A stretch of 60,377 nt of DNA from Neobacillus rhizosphaerae (GCF_937468385.1 NZ_CALBWS010000034.1:1-60377); one strand, 5' to 3'; counted from the stretch's first letter, positions 8,538 to 17,046 are shown. Made by a program: numbers and translations. Notes: a model not told the origin generated them from the letters alone.

Positions 8538-9639
8538 TTATGATATTCTCGAACGCAGATAAGCATTAATAAACTGATCTAAATCCCCGTCCATAACAGC
8601 CTGAACATTTCCGCTTTCGGTATTCGTCCGATGGTCTTTAACCATTGAATACGGATGAAAAACGTAGGAGCGGATTTGGCTTCCCCAACCAATTTCCTTC
8701 TGCTCGCCGCGAATTTCCAAAAGCTCTTGTTCCTGCCGCTCAATTTCCAATTGATAAAGCTTGGCTTTTAGCATTTTCAGCGCAGCCTCGCGGTTTTTAA
8801 TTTGCGAACGTTCTGCTTGACATGTAACAACCACACCAGTTGGCAGGTGGGTAATCCGAATCGCCGAATCCGTGGTGTTGATATGCTGACCTCCGGCACC
8901 AGTCGCGCGGTACGTATCAATTTTTAAATCCTCTGTCCGAACTTCAATTTGGATATCGTCATTCAATTCAGGCATCACTTCACAGGATACGAACGAAGTG
9001 TGGCGCCGGCCTGAGGAGTCAAACGGCGAAATCCTTACAAGCCGGTGAACCCCTTTTTCTGCCTTTAGGTAACCGTAGGCATTATGGCCTTTGATGGCAA
9101 GCGTTACACTCTTAATTCCCGCTTCATCACCAGGCAGGTAATCCAGCGTCTCTACCTTAAAACCCTTTTTTTCAGCCCAGCGGGTATACATCCGGAGCAG
9201 CATCGAGCCCCAGTCCTGTGATTCCGTTCCGCCTGCACCCGGATGAAGCTCCAAAATCGCATTATTTTTATCGTACTCCTCACTCAAGAGAAGCTGCAGT
9301 TCAAATTGACTCAAACGGCTGGTTAACTGCTGAAGCTCTGCTTCAAGCTCCACCCGTAATTCTTCATCATTTTCTTCTTTCACCAACTCATAGGTCAATT
9401 CCAGATTTTCAAATGAGTCATTTAATTCATTGAACTCATTCACCTGATCCTTTAAGCCATTGGCCTCGCTAATGACCGTTTGTGCTGTTTGCTGATCGTT
9501 CCAAAAATCAGGCTGGAGCATAACATCGTCTAGCTCAGCGATTCTTGCTTCCTTGTTCTCAAGGTCAAAGAGACCCCCTAAAGTCCACTAATTTCTTAGC
9601 TGTTTTTTCAAGTTCATTCCGAATTTCTGCTAATTCCAT
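8538..9639 (-). CDS. prfB: Peptide chain release factor 2 (programmed +1 frameshift)
   Basis: RF2 reads UGA and UAA stops. The gene needs a +1 frameshift: the ATG at 9639 (GAGGTG site upstream) opens 24 codons ending CTT, then an in-frame TGA at 9567-9565. Skipping one T continues in the frame that carries the remaining 342 codons, for 366 aa in total, the usual length. The stop-recognition motif SPF and the peptidyl-hydrolysis motif GGQ are present. This is the autoregulated arrangement known across bacteria. A naive caller would report only the fragment 8538-9521. Confidence 0.96.
9565..9580 (-). promoter_or_regulatory. Programmed frameshift site of prfB
   Basis: On the minus strand: an AGGGGG internal Shine-Dalgarno-like run, three bases, then CTT TGA C. 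When RF2 is scarce the ribosome slips on CTT and bypasses the TGA. The order and spacing match the classical E. coli site. Confidence 0.93.
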
Positions 9640-9967
9640 TTTCGTCACCTCTATAAAAAATAAAAATTACGTCCTATTTGGTAGGTTATTCTGAAAAGGT
9701 CTATTCAGTTCCTTAACCATTATAGCGTGATAACCGCTCAAAATACAAAGTCTGAAGGGAAATAGGCTCAAACTACTCCAAAATGCCACTTATTTAAATA
9801 GTATTTTTATATACCAACATGTCAAAAATGGTACTATTAAATAAGGTAGAATACTGAAATGAGCATATTCAATCAACAGTTCGTTACATAATTAATAAGG
9901 AGCCCCTTTTAACAAGGCTTTAGGAAGAATAGCTAACAAAATAGAGAAATAGAAGGAGCGGAGTGAG
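9640..9967. other. Divergent intergenic region prfB / SEC-C gene
   Basis: AT-rich divergent region. Apart from the prfB promoter candidate it holds the ribosome site GAAGGAG for the SEC-C gene. No small gene or structured RNA was recognised. Confidence 0.5.
9719..9748 (-). promoter_or_regulatory. Candidate sigma-A promoter of prfB
   Basis: Minus-strand perfect -10 TATAAT (9724-9719) lies 18 bases from a weak -35 TTGTAT (9748-9743), which would give a leader of about 70 nt before the prfB ATG. Confidence 0.45.
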
Positions 9968-11899
9968 ATGGAAAAGATTAACCGAAATGATCTTTGCCCA
10001 TGCGGGAGTGGGAAAAAATATAAAAAGTGCTGCGGAGTGAGCGAAGCCATTTCCATCACCCAAATTATTGAAAACGAAATTGATGAGTTACAAAAACAAA
10101 TTCTTCAATTTGCTTACTTTCACTTTGGGAATGAAATCCAAGAGGATTTTGAGGATTTGGAAGAATTCATTGACATCGAACATGAACAGGAACGCGAATT
10201 CTATGAACTGATCCATGCAATATGGTTTACCCTTTTTGAAGAATTAGATGACGGAGAAAGGATTATTGAGAAATATATTGTGGCGGAAGCTGGAAAAATA
10301 AAACGCCCTAAGCTAAGGCAAATTTTACAATTATGGACGGACGCTAGGGTGATTGCCGGAAAAGTCATCCGCGCTGAAAACAACAAGCTTACCGTTGAGG
10401 ATGGCTTAACCTCTGAACAAATAGATACCATTGTTGCGAATGTTACTGTCACGATTGAAGAGGGTTCTTTCTTCATCGGAATAATGGTGCCTTACGAGCA
10501 AAATTATCTCTTCTTTCCATCACCATTTGATTTGCCTGACTTAAAACCTGAACATGCCTTTTCTTATATCAAAGATAGCAGTCTCGATGCCGACTACGAA
10601 ACACCGCAAGAATATTTAACTGATTTTTTCATGGAGGTGTTGAGTGAACTGCCAATGGTCGGTGGTTTGCTGGAAATAGAAGAAATGGACTGGCCGGAAC
10701 CAATTTATAAAGAAGTCGCAGATATTGTCAAGGCGAAGCTGCAATCTGAGTTACCCCCTCCGATTGTAGATACCGGCATTATCCTTTGGTTTAATTTTTG
10801 CGAAAAAAAGAAAAAGCGGATTCAAAATCCGAATCTTTATGCCGCCGCCCTCCATTATTTACTGTCTACCATTGTGCCACTGGGAGAAATGGTCACACAA
10901 AAGGATTTGGCTCTGGCTTACGGTGTTTCCTCGGGGGGAGTTTCCTCAATCGTATCAGAAATGGAATCGGTATTATCTCAGGAAATTGCTGAGCTGATTG
11001 GGTTGTTTTATGTTGTGGATGACGCTTCTTCCATACCGCCATTTGAAAAGGCAGCAGTGATTGAGTTTCCTAATAAACGCGGACCAGTGGAAGTTAAAGC
11101 AGTAAAGAAGCAAACTCTTTCGGGACCTAAAGCTGTGAAAAACAATGATAAAAAAGTGAGTCAAAAGATATCGAGACATGATGAAGATCAGGCCCAAAAC
11201 ATAATCTTTGAAACCCTGCAGACACAAGGTCCGAAACGCTATAAACTTGCTCAAGAAGCACTAAGCCTTAATCCCAATTGCGTCGATGCCTATGTCATTC
11301 TTGCTGAAAATGAAAGCAGCCTAGAGGACGCCGTTCTACTATATGAAAAAGGAATGCATATCGGGGAGCAAGCACTTGGTAAAGCCTTTTTCGAGGAAAA
11401 TAAGGGCTATTTCTGGGGCTTGTTCGAAACAAGACCATTCATGCGGGCAAAATTCCAATATGCCGAGTCCCTTTACCTTTTAGGAAAAATCAACGAGGCA
11501 ACCCAGCAATACGAAGAGCTTCTCGAGTTGAATCCAATGGATAACCAAGGTGTCCGAGACACCTTGGTTGTGGCTTACATCGATCGAGGAGAATATAAAA
11601 AAGCACGTAACCTGATGCAGCAGTATGATGAGGAATCAACCCAAGTATCCTACAATAAGCTTTTGCTTGAGCTGCATGAAAACGGATTTACGGCGAAAGC
11701 TGCAATGATGTTGAAGGCAGCAAAAAAAGAAAACAAGTATGTACTCCCATATCTAACCGGCAAAAAACGGCTACCAGTCAATCCACCTGATTATTACAGC
11801 ATGGGTGATGAAAATGAAGCGATTGTTTACGCAGATAGGCATTTGCATTTGTGGAGGAAGATCGAGGGGCTTGGTGAGTGGTTGAAAAGCATCAAATAA
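9968..11899 (+). CDS. SEC-C zinc-motif and TPR-repeat protein
   Basis: Cytoplasmic 643-aa protein, function unknown. Residues 5-22 form a SEC-C motif (RNDLCPCGSGKKYKKCC), almost the same as the last residues of SecA encoded 12 kb away. The middle (about 30-370) is acidic and helical with no family I recognise; the C-terminal part (about 415-640) contains degenerate TPR-like helices (ALSLNPNCVDAYVILAENE; YAESLYLLGKINEATQQYEELLELNPM). SEC-C motifs bind zinc and often mediate contact with SecB or the ribosome. The gene is convergent with the cytochrome cluster and followed by its own terminator. A role in protein handling is only a guess. Confidence 0.8.
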   Translation: MEKINRNDLCPCGSGKKYKKCCGVSEAISITQIIENEIDELQKQILQFAYFHFGNEIQEDFEDLEEFIDIEHEQEREFYELIHAIWFTLFEELDDGERIIEKYIVAEAGKIKRPKLRQILQLWTDARVIAGKVIRAENNKLTVEDGLTSEQIDTIVANVTVTIEEGSFFIGIMVPYEQNYLFFPSPFDLPDLKPEHAFSYIKDSSLDADYETPQEYLTDFFMEVLSELPMVGGLLEIEEMDWPEPIYKEVADIVKAKLQSELPPPIVDTGIILWFNFCEKKKKRIQNPNLYAAALHYLLSTIVPLGEMVTQKDLALAYGVSSGGVSSIVSEMESVLSQEIAELIGLFYVVDDASSIPPFEKAAVIEFPNKRGPVEVKAVKKQTLSGPKAVKNNDKKVSQKISRHDEDQAQNIIFETLQTQGPKRYKLAQEALSLNPNCVDAYVILAENESSLEDAVLLYEKGMHIGEQALGKAFFEENKGYFWGLFETRPFMRAKFQYAESLYLLGKINEATQQYEELLELNPMDNQGVRDTLVVAYIDRGEYKKARNLMQQYDEESTQVSYNKLLLELHENGFTAKAAMMLKAAKKENKYVLPYLTGKKRLPVNPPDYYSMGDENEAIVYADRHLHLWRKIEGLGEWLKSIK

Positions 11900-11915
11900 G
11901 GAAAAGAAGCATATT

Positions 11916-11948
11916 AAATCGAGAGGAAACCTTCCTCTCGATTTTTTT
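11916..11948 (+). terminator. Terminator of the SEC-C gene
   Basis: A 13-bp stem (AAATCGAGAGGAA / TTCCTCTCGATTT) with a 3-nt loop, followed by a T-run. The core ATCGAGAGG...CCTCTCGA recurs in the terminator at 12739-12771. Confidence 0.92.
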
Positions 11949-12065
11949 ACTTACAATTGAAATGAACTTATTGTTCCTTAAAGATTCACATGGACTCAGA
12001 AAATACCATTAGCTTAGAGATATAATTAAAGTCAGCTACGTTAATGGAAGGGAGTTTTTGTATTC

Positions 12066-12584
12066 ATGAGAAAAATCGCTATCGTTCTTGGTTTGTTTCT
12101 TTTAGGAATTGGGATTATCCCCATAAAATATTTTACGACACTATTGGATTCAAAGGATTCAGCCATTATTGTTAATAAACATTATCCTTTTACGGATGAT
12201 TATCAAGATAAACGAAAATTAGCCAAAGCAGTTGATAATATTTTTATTGCCGAGGTCATTAGGGAAGTTGAGAATGAGCAGTACTCTGGAAATCCTAATA
12301 CCCAATTTTTAGTGAGAATTACACAAAATATTAAAGGGGCTCTACTTGGTGACATTACGGTCAATCAAGAAGGAGGGTATTTTAAAGAAAAGGGAAAATT
12401 ATATCTTCTTACATACGAGAAATCTCCTTTACTTAAAAAGGGGGAAATGTATCTATTCGCTGTAACTGCAACAAAAAAAGGATATTTTGAAATGATGCCG
12501 AAATATGGCAGTATGCTTTTGGATAATGAGGATGAGAAAATTAAACAAATTGAGGAATTTAGAAAAATATTAGCAGTAAATTAA
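12066..12584 (+). CDS. Small secreted or membrane-anchored protein, unknown function
   Basis: The 172-aa product has an N-terminal hydrophobic helix (about 4-22), probably an uncleaved anchor or signal peptide, then a soluble domain rich in beta-type sequence with the stretch FIAEVIREVENEQ, TQFLVRITQNIKGALLG and NQEGGY. That pattern reminds me of NTR/TIMP-like secreted domains annotated as hypothetical in bacilli, but I cannot establish it. A GGAAGGGAG ribosome site precedes the ATG. It is a single-gene unit bracketed by two similar terminators. Confidence 0.7.
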   Translation: MRKIAIVLGLFLLGIGIIPIKYFTTLLDSKDSAIIVNKHYPFTDDYQDKRKLAKAVDNIFIAEVIREVENEQYSGNPNTQFLVRITQNIKGALLGDITVNQEGGYFKEKGKLYLLTYEKSPLLKKGEMYLFAVTATKKGYFEMMPKYGSMLLDNEDEKIKQIEEFRKILAVN

Positions 12585-12738
12585 AGGTTCCTTCAGCAAA
12601 ATTCTCTGGAAAGAAATAAGGGAATCAAGCAATTGCTTAATTAATAAGATGATAAAAATTGGCCCTCATATTTCCGTTTAATGAAATGCAAATATACAAG
12701 GAGCTGTCGTTCCCTCTATAGCAAAGCGTTCACACAAC

Positions 12739-12771
12739 AAAAAAATCGAGAGGTTTCCTCTCGACTTTTTT
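12739..12771. terminator. Bidirectional terminator between the small gene and the octahaem cytochrome
   Basis: Stem TCGAGAGG / CCTCTCGA with A-run left and T-run right. It can end both the plus-strand small gene and the minus-strand cytochrome operon, whose last stop is at 12773. Confidence 0.88.
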
Positions 12772-12772
12772 A

Positions 12773-14887
12773 TCAATTTTTACCTTTTTTAGGTCCGTGT
12801 GCTGCCTCGATAAATGCTTTATTTTCATCTTGACTATCACTATGACATTTAGAACATGCCTTATCACTATTTTTATTATGATCCGTTATTGTTGGATCAA
12901 CCGCTAATCCAGTTGTTTCATCGTATATCGGACTACCTATTACACCGTATATCGCAGTTTTACCGTTGTGGCAGGTTACACAGAAGGCACGTTCTTTAGC
13001 AGCATCCCAGTCACCTGTTTTTGCCTCAAAAGTTGTTGGGTTTTCATGACCTAATTTCGTTTTTAAATGTTTTATGTTATTTGACCCATGAGTATCATGA
13101 CACTCTGCACATGGAATGTGTCCTGCAAGTGGACTTCCATCTTGAGCCTTAATGATATGTCCTGAAAAGTTTTTCTCTTCGGCAGAAATCTCCCGCTTTG
13201 AGAAGGATGATTGACCATTGATTTTTTCATACTGTTTCTTAAGTTCTTCCGTCAAATTATTATAGTAACTTGCAATGTCAGGAGTTTTCTCATACTTCTT
13301 TTGGAAATCTTGATTATGACAACGAAGGCATAGCTCATAATCTTCATATATCCCTATTGCAGTATTCGATTTATTATACTGGAATACCCGATATTCCACG
13401 GCAGGATTGGCTATTTTTTCAGCACTATCCGTTTCATGACAGGACTCACAAAGTTGTTCCTTACTACTAATCTCCCCTGTTGGTTTATCCTGATTAGGAT
13501 CCTCCGGGTCAGATGGTAAATGCTTATATGTGATATGATCTTGTGTTAAGTTAGGATTTTTTTCTGACCAATCTAAATGCGGATTATGACAGCTTGCGCA
13601 TGAACTTCCGCTTGGTTTACCATCAATGTTTACAGCAGCATTGTGGGTATGTGTGTTTTGCATATTCTCAGGCATGGGTGCAACAGTCCCATCATGGCAA
13701 GCCATACAATAGGTATCAACTGCTAAATTCTCTTTTTGATTAGATTCAGTTGCATTTTTTGCGGATAGCAATTTAGGACTTTGTGATTCATGTGTGCTAT
13801 GGCAATTCCCACAAATATTTACATTATTATCATAACCGCCATGAGGATTTTGATGTGTTTCTGACGGAATACTGACAGTAGTAAACGACCATATTTTTGG
13901 AAAGGCAATATTGCCGGCTATGTCCATCAAGCCCAAGGGACTTATAAATACATTATATTTTGTATTAGGTGTTAATGATTTTTCCGGAGTAAAGGTAATT
14001 TCTTTTGTTTCAGAATTATACACAGTTGTTCCAGGAACATTTGTACCATTAGTAGAAAGATTGATACTACTATTTATTACCAGTTCTTTGAGTACATTTT
14101 CATCTGATACTTTTACTTTTATAGTAGTATTTAATGAAACCTGCGTCATGTCTTGTAATGGATAAACCTCTGATAAAACAATCGGACGTAAAGTATCCAG
14201 AATAAAAGTAATTTGGTTAACACTTCCGGTATTGCCTGCTTGGTCGATTGCTTTTGCATAAACAGTATGATTTCCTTGGGTCAGGAGTGCATCTGTATAC
14301 ACCCATTTTCCAGAACTGTCTGCTGAAACAGACACCCATGTTCCAACCACTTGACTTCCAGAATCTTTAGTGCAATCCATGCAAATTTGTACGGTAGAAT
14401 TAGGTTCTGCTGTACCTTCAATGGAAGAAGAATTAGTAAAAGCTCCATCAACTGGTTTTCCAAACGTAATAGTTGGGGGAGTGGTATCAATTGAAAGATT
14501 GATGGTACTAGTAGCAGCTGTTTTTCCTTCAGAGTCTGTTGCTTTAGCATAAATATCGTGAGTGCCTTCTGGCAAATCAATCGTAATTGTCCAGTTATTT
14601 TCAATTATCTCATTTGTTGTACCAATTTTCTCAGTTCCATTATAAAGATCCACTGATGCACCTGCAGTAAAATTCTCATTTGTACCAGAAATCGTTAGGG
14701 ATGTCTCGTTTAGAATATCACCAGTTTTAGGTGAAGTAATAATAACTTTTGGTTCAGTCCCATTTAATTCTTCTCCTTGAACAGTTGTTACAGTCAATAA
14801 TTTATTCGACCCTAAAAATTGAAAACATAAAACTAAAAGGATTAATGCTAACAACTTGGTTTTTTGCAGGGATCCTCTTTGTTTCAT
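12773..14887 (-). CDS. Secreted Ig-like-domain octahaem c-type cytochrome
   Basis: 704-aa exported protein. A signal peptide (about 1-38) is followed by three beta domains: two Bacterial Ig-like domains (about 46-135 and 136-233; note GTHDIYAKATD and NHTVYAKAIDQAGN) and a Big_5/SbsA-type Ig domain (about 234-340). From 359 to 682 there are eight CxxCH sites: CGNCH, CMACH, CASCH, CESCH, CLRCH, CAECH, CVTCH and CSKCH. Some are followed by the doubled-CXXCH style H(N/D)PH or HDTHG. There is no C-terminal membrane helix or sortase signal. The Ig stalk suggests a haem head held away from the wall. It is last in the cluster and has its own upstream region with a Rex/Fnr-like operator. Function as an extracellular electron carrier is inference. 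Confidence 0.88.
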   Translation of the reverse strand: MKQRGSLQKTKLLALILLVLCFQFLGSNKLLTVTTVQGEELNGTEPKVIITSPKTGDILNETSLTISGTNENFTAGASVDLYNGTEKIGTTNEIIENNWTITIDLPEGTHDIYAKATDSEGKTAATSTINLSIDTTPPTITFGKPVDGAFTNSSSIEGTAEPNSTVQICMDCTKDSGSQVVGTWVSVSADSSGKWVYTDALLTQGNHTVYAKAIDQAGNTGSVNQITFILDTLRPIVLSEVYPLQDMTQVSLNTTIKVKVSDENVLKELVINSSINLSTNGTNVPGTTVYNSETKEITFTPEKSLTPNTKYNVFISPLGLMDIAGNIAFPKIWSFTTVSIPSETHQNPHGGYDNNVNICGNCHSTHESQSPKLLSAKNATESNQKENLAVDTYCMACHDGTVAPMPENMQNTHTHNAAVNIDGKPSGSSCASCHNPHLDWSEKNPNLTQDHITYKHLPSDPEDPNQDKPTGEISSKEQLCESCHETDSAEKIANPAVEYRVFQYNKSNTAIGIYEDYELCLRCHNQDFQKKYEKTPDIASYYNNLTEELKKQYEKINGQSSFSKREISAEEKNFSGHIIKAQDGSPLAGHIPCAECHDTHGSNNIKHLKTKLGHENPTTFEAKTGDWDAAKERAFCVTCHNGKTAIYGVIGSPIYDETTGLAVDPTITDHNKNSDKACSKCHSDSQDENKAFIEAAHGPKKGKN

Positions 14888-15078
14888 TTAGTCCCCCTCA
14901 TCTCTGCTTTTAAAGTATTTACGTAATTTAGCTACAAATTTATTTTAAATCTATTATGGTGTAGGTACTAGTGGTTACTGATATTATTCAACAAATATTC
15001 ATATATATATGTTTAATATGTATCTAAAGAGATGCTGAGGAAATGACAAAAAGAAGATACGTAATTCATACAATCCTT

Positions 15079-15096
15079 TTGTGACGAAGTTCACAG
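15079..15096. promoter_or_regulatory. Rex/Fnr-like palindromic operator
   Basis: TTGTGACGAAGTTCACAG contains the perfect TGTGA-N6-TCACA core of the Crp/Fnr family, and also fits the Rex consensus TTGTGAA-N4-TTCACAA at 12 of 14 defined positions. Both are redox regulators in Bacillus. It lies about 190 bp upstream of the octahaem start and about 20-35 bp downstream of the transcription start predicted from the promoter at 15122-15150, a position that would suit repression. Confidence 0.55.
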
Positions 15097-15121
15097 TTTA
15101 ATGGAAGCATTTATTATATCT

Positions 15122-15150
15122 TCTATATATAGTAGAAATTCATTTGACAA
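15122..15150 (-). promoter_or_regulatory. Candidate sigma-A promoter of the octahaem gene
   Basis: Minus-strand TTGTCA (15150-15145), 17-bp spacer, TATAGA (15127-15122). Spacing is ideal; the -10 is imperfect. Confidence 0.4.
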
Positions 15151-15183
15151 TCAATTGCAGAAATAGTTAGTATAATTTTAAAT

Positions 15184-15221
15184 AAACTAGGGTGCTATGC
15201 CTAAGCATAACACCCTAGTTT
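15184..15221 (-). terminator. Long stem-loop downstream of the hexahaem gene
   Basis: A 17-bp inverted repeat with one mismatch and a 4-nt loop, beginning AAACTAGGGTG. On the minus strand it is followed by a T/A-rich stretch, so it may terminate; the stem is unusually long for a simple terminator and could also protect the upstream mRNA end. Confidence 0.7.
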
Positions 15222-15239
15222 CATACTTTTTTTGCTTTG

Positions 15240-15269
15240 GCTAACAACTAGTTGTAGCTAGTTGTTAGC
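15240..15269. other. Perfect inverted repeat after the hexahaem stop
   Basis: Eleven-bp arms GCTAACAACTA / TAGTTGTTAGC with an 8-nt spacer, starting 9 nt after the stop codon of the hexahaem gene. No T-run follows on the minus strand. With the next hairpin it forms a double stem-loop, possibly for mRNA stability. Confidence 0.7.
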
Positions 15270-15277
15270 TTATTTTA

Positions 15278-16900
15278 TTAATAGCCTGCAGGCATTCCTA
15301 CTGGATGATCGTCACGACGCTCAGTGTTCTTGATTGTTTCAGCGTGAGAGCTGTTGTGGCAAGCCCAACATACTGACATGTTAGTGAACTTCTTAAGAGC
15401 AGAAGAAGCGTTGTTGTCTTGCATATAAGTAAGAGCATCCTCAGGAGTTTTAACTGCTTCACCAGTTTTCGCCATGATTGTTGGGTCTTGTAAGTTAGCA
15501 ATTGTGCGTCCAAGAGAATCTTTCATGATATATGCGTCAGTACCGTGACCGTAGTGGCATCGTACGCAAGTGTAAGAGTCGCTGTTTGTGCTGTGACGGT
15601 ATGCAGCATTTGGATTGTTATCCATATCAGTTAAATCACCAAAGTGAGATTTCTTGCCTTCAGAGTTACCTTGGAGATAGTCAGTGTGACAAGCGGCACA
15701 GAACTTGGACATTGCTACACCTAAGCCTGATACGGAGCCATCAGCTTTTACTGTGTAACCAAGATCTTTTAACTTTTGATCAGAGTAGCCTAATTTGGCT
15801 ACTGTAGAACCGCTATAATAAGCAGCTTGCACAATGCTGTGTGTTGCTTCATTTTTTTCCATTTTAACAACTACAGGACGAGCAAGGAAACCTTTACCTG
15901 CAGTTTTTAGTGCATCAGCACCTGCTTGAGAAGTAGAATATGCTTGAGCATGTTCGTAATCGAAATAAACACCAGATGTTGAACCGTAAGCAGCGATAAC
16001 ATCATCTGAAGTATCGGCAGTCGCATCTGGTTTAACTAAACGTGACCAGTAAGTTAGACCATTTGTACGAAGGTCATAGCCATATAACCAAGGAGCTTCA
16101 GATTTTGTATAACTAGATGTTCCTTTGTTGTATTGAGCAACAGTTACTTTTTTATGACCATTAGCATCAGCTACAGCATCTTCTGTACGTAATAATACTA
16201 TAGCAGGAGCAGCAGCTATATTTTCTGGAGTATCAAGAAGCGGTAACGTATCCACTACAGTAATGTTTTCTAATTGGTTACCACCTTTAGAAGCTGGCAT
16301 TGAAGCCATACCGTTTGGATTGTATGAAAGTAAACGGTCGCTGTATGATCCGTGTGGTGCGTGACAGCTTGCACAGTTGAAGTTTTCGCCCCATCCAGTT
16401 CCGCCAGTTTTATCATCGCCTTCTAGGTCTGGATTTCCACCAGGAGCTGCTTTGATTTTTAGGGTATCATTAGCCATGTGTTGAGATGCACCATGTGTAC
16501 CAGCGAAAGTACCTGCGCCATTCATTTTAGCAGTTTCGCCACTAGCAAATACGTTAGCAAATCCTAAAGTACCATCGTGACAAGCAGTACAAGTGTTATA
16601 AACAGTATCTGCAAATAGCAATTGGTCGCCTTTTGCAGTGTGTGTTTGGTGACAGCTTGCACAAGAGTTTGTGTTATTTTGGTAAGAAGTGTGCGTGTTG
16701 TGACCAGTTAAGTTTTTGATTACAGTAGACTTTGTAGAACCGTCGTTTGTGTCAACACCAACACCAGTGTTGTTTGCGTTCTGTTTTGTGGGTTCAATAG
16801 GCATTCCATTTCCAGGAGCCATTGTTTCTGCAGATGCAGCAGCTGCAAACATGCCGAACAACATGAGTGCAAAGATCAAACTAAAACTAATCTTTCTCAT
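15278..16900 (-). CDS. Secreted hexahaem c-type cytochrome, OmcS-like haem spacing
   Basis: 540-aa exported protein with a clear signal peptide (cleavage near AAASA, about 24). Six CxxCH sites: CASCH 80, CTACH 104, CASCH 176, CAACH 401, CVRCH 445 and CWACH 511. Context motifs are CHQTH after haem 1, CHAPHGSY after haem 3, CHTD after haem 4 and CHYGHG after haem 5. Long haem-free stretches lie between haems 3 and 4 and between 5 and 6. This order and these motifs resemble, from memory, Geobacter OmcS, the subunit of an extracellular cytochrome filament. There is no membrane helix, lipobox or sortase motif in the mature part. A strong GGGAGG site precedes the start. Alternative: a generic doubled-CXXCH electron carrier. 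Confidence 0.88.
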   Translation of the reverse strand: MRKISFSLIFALMLFGMFAAAASAETMAPGNGMPIEPTKQNANNTGVGVDTNDGSTKSTVIKNLTGHNTHTSYQNNTNSCASCHQTHTAKGDQLLFADTVYNTCTACHDGTLGFANVFASGETAKMNGAGTFAGTHGASQHMANDTLKIKAAPGGNPDLEGDDKTGGTGWGENFNCASCHAPHGSYSDRLLSYNPNGMASMPASKGGNQLENITVVDTLPLLDTPENIAAAPAIVLLRTEDAVADANGHKKVTVAQYNKGTSSYTKSEAPWLYGYDLRTNGLTYWSRLVKPDATADTSDDVIAAYGSTSGVYFDYEHAQAYSTSQAGADALKTAGKGFLARPVVVKMEKNEATHSIVQAAYYSGSTVAKLGYSDQKLKDLGYTVKADGSVSGLGVAMSKFCAACHTDYLQGNSEGKKSHFGDLTDMDNNPNAAYRHSTNSDSYTCVRCHYGHGTDAYIMKDSLGRTIANLQDPTIMAKTGEAVKTPEDALTYMQDNNASSALKKFTNMSVCWACHNSSHAETIKNTERRDDHPVGMPAGY

Positions 16901-17046
16901 TTTTAAAACCTCCCAAATTACCTCTCTTTTTTTCTCTCTTATTTCTTTTTTCTTAAAAAACCTTCTGCTGCTTCCTTTTCTATACCACCCCCTTAAAGAA
17001 AAGAGTAGAACTAATAAACTAACTTGTTATCTCACTTAAGTCTCTA

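Larger units (their letters stand above)
14888..15183. other. Upstream regulatory region of the octahaem gene
   Basis: About 300 bp between the hexahaem 3-prime hairpins and the octahaem ATG. It holds a candidate minus-strand promoter (15122-15150) and a palindromic operator (15079-15096). No gene is supported. Confidence 0.6.

Noticed and set aside
15144..15176. Plus-strand promoter TTGACA ... TATAAT
   Set aside because: Both hexamers are perfect but the spacer is 21 bp, too long for sigma-A, and the only downstream gene on that strand would be antisense to the hexahaem gene.
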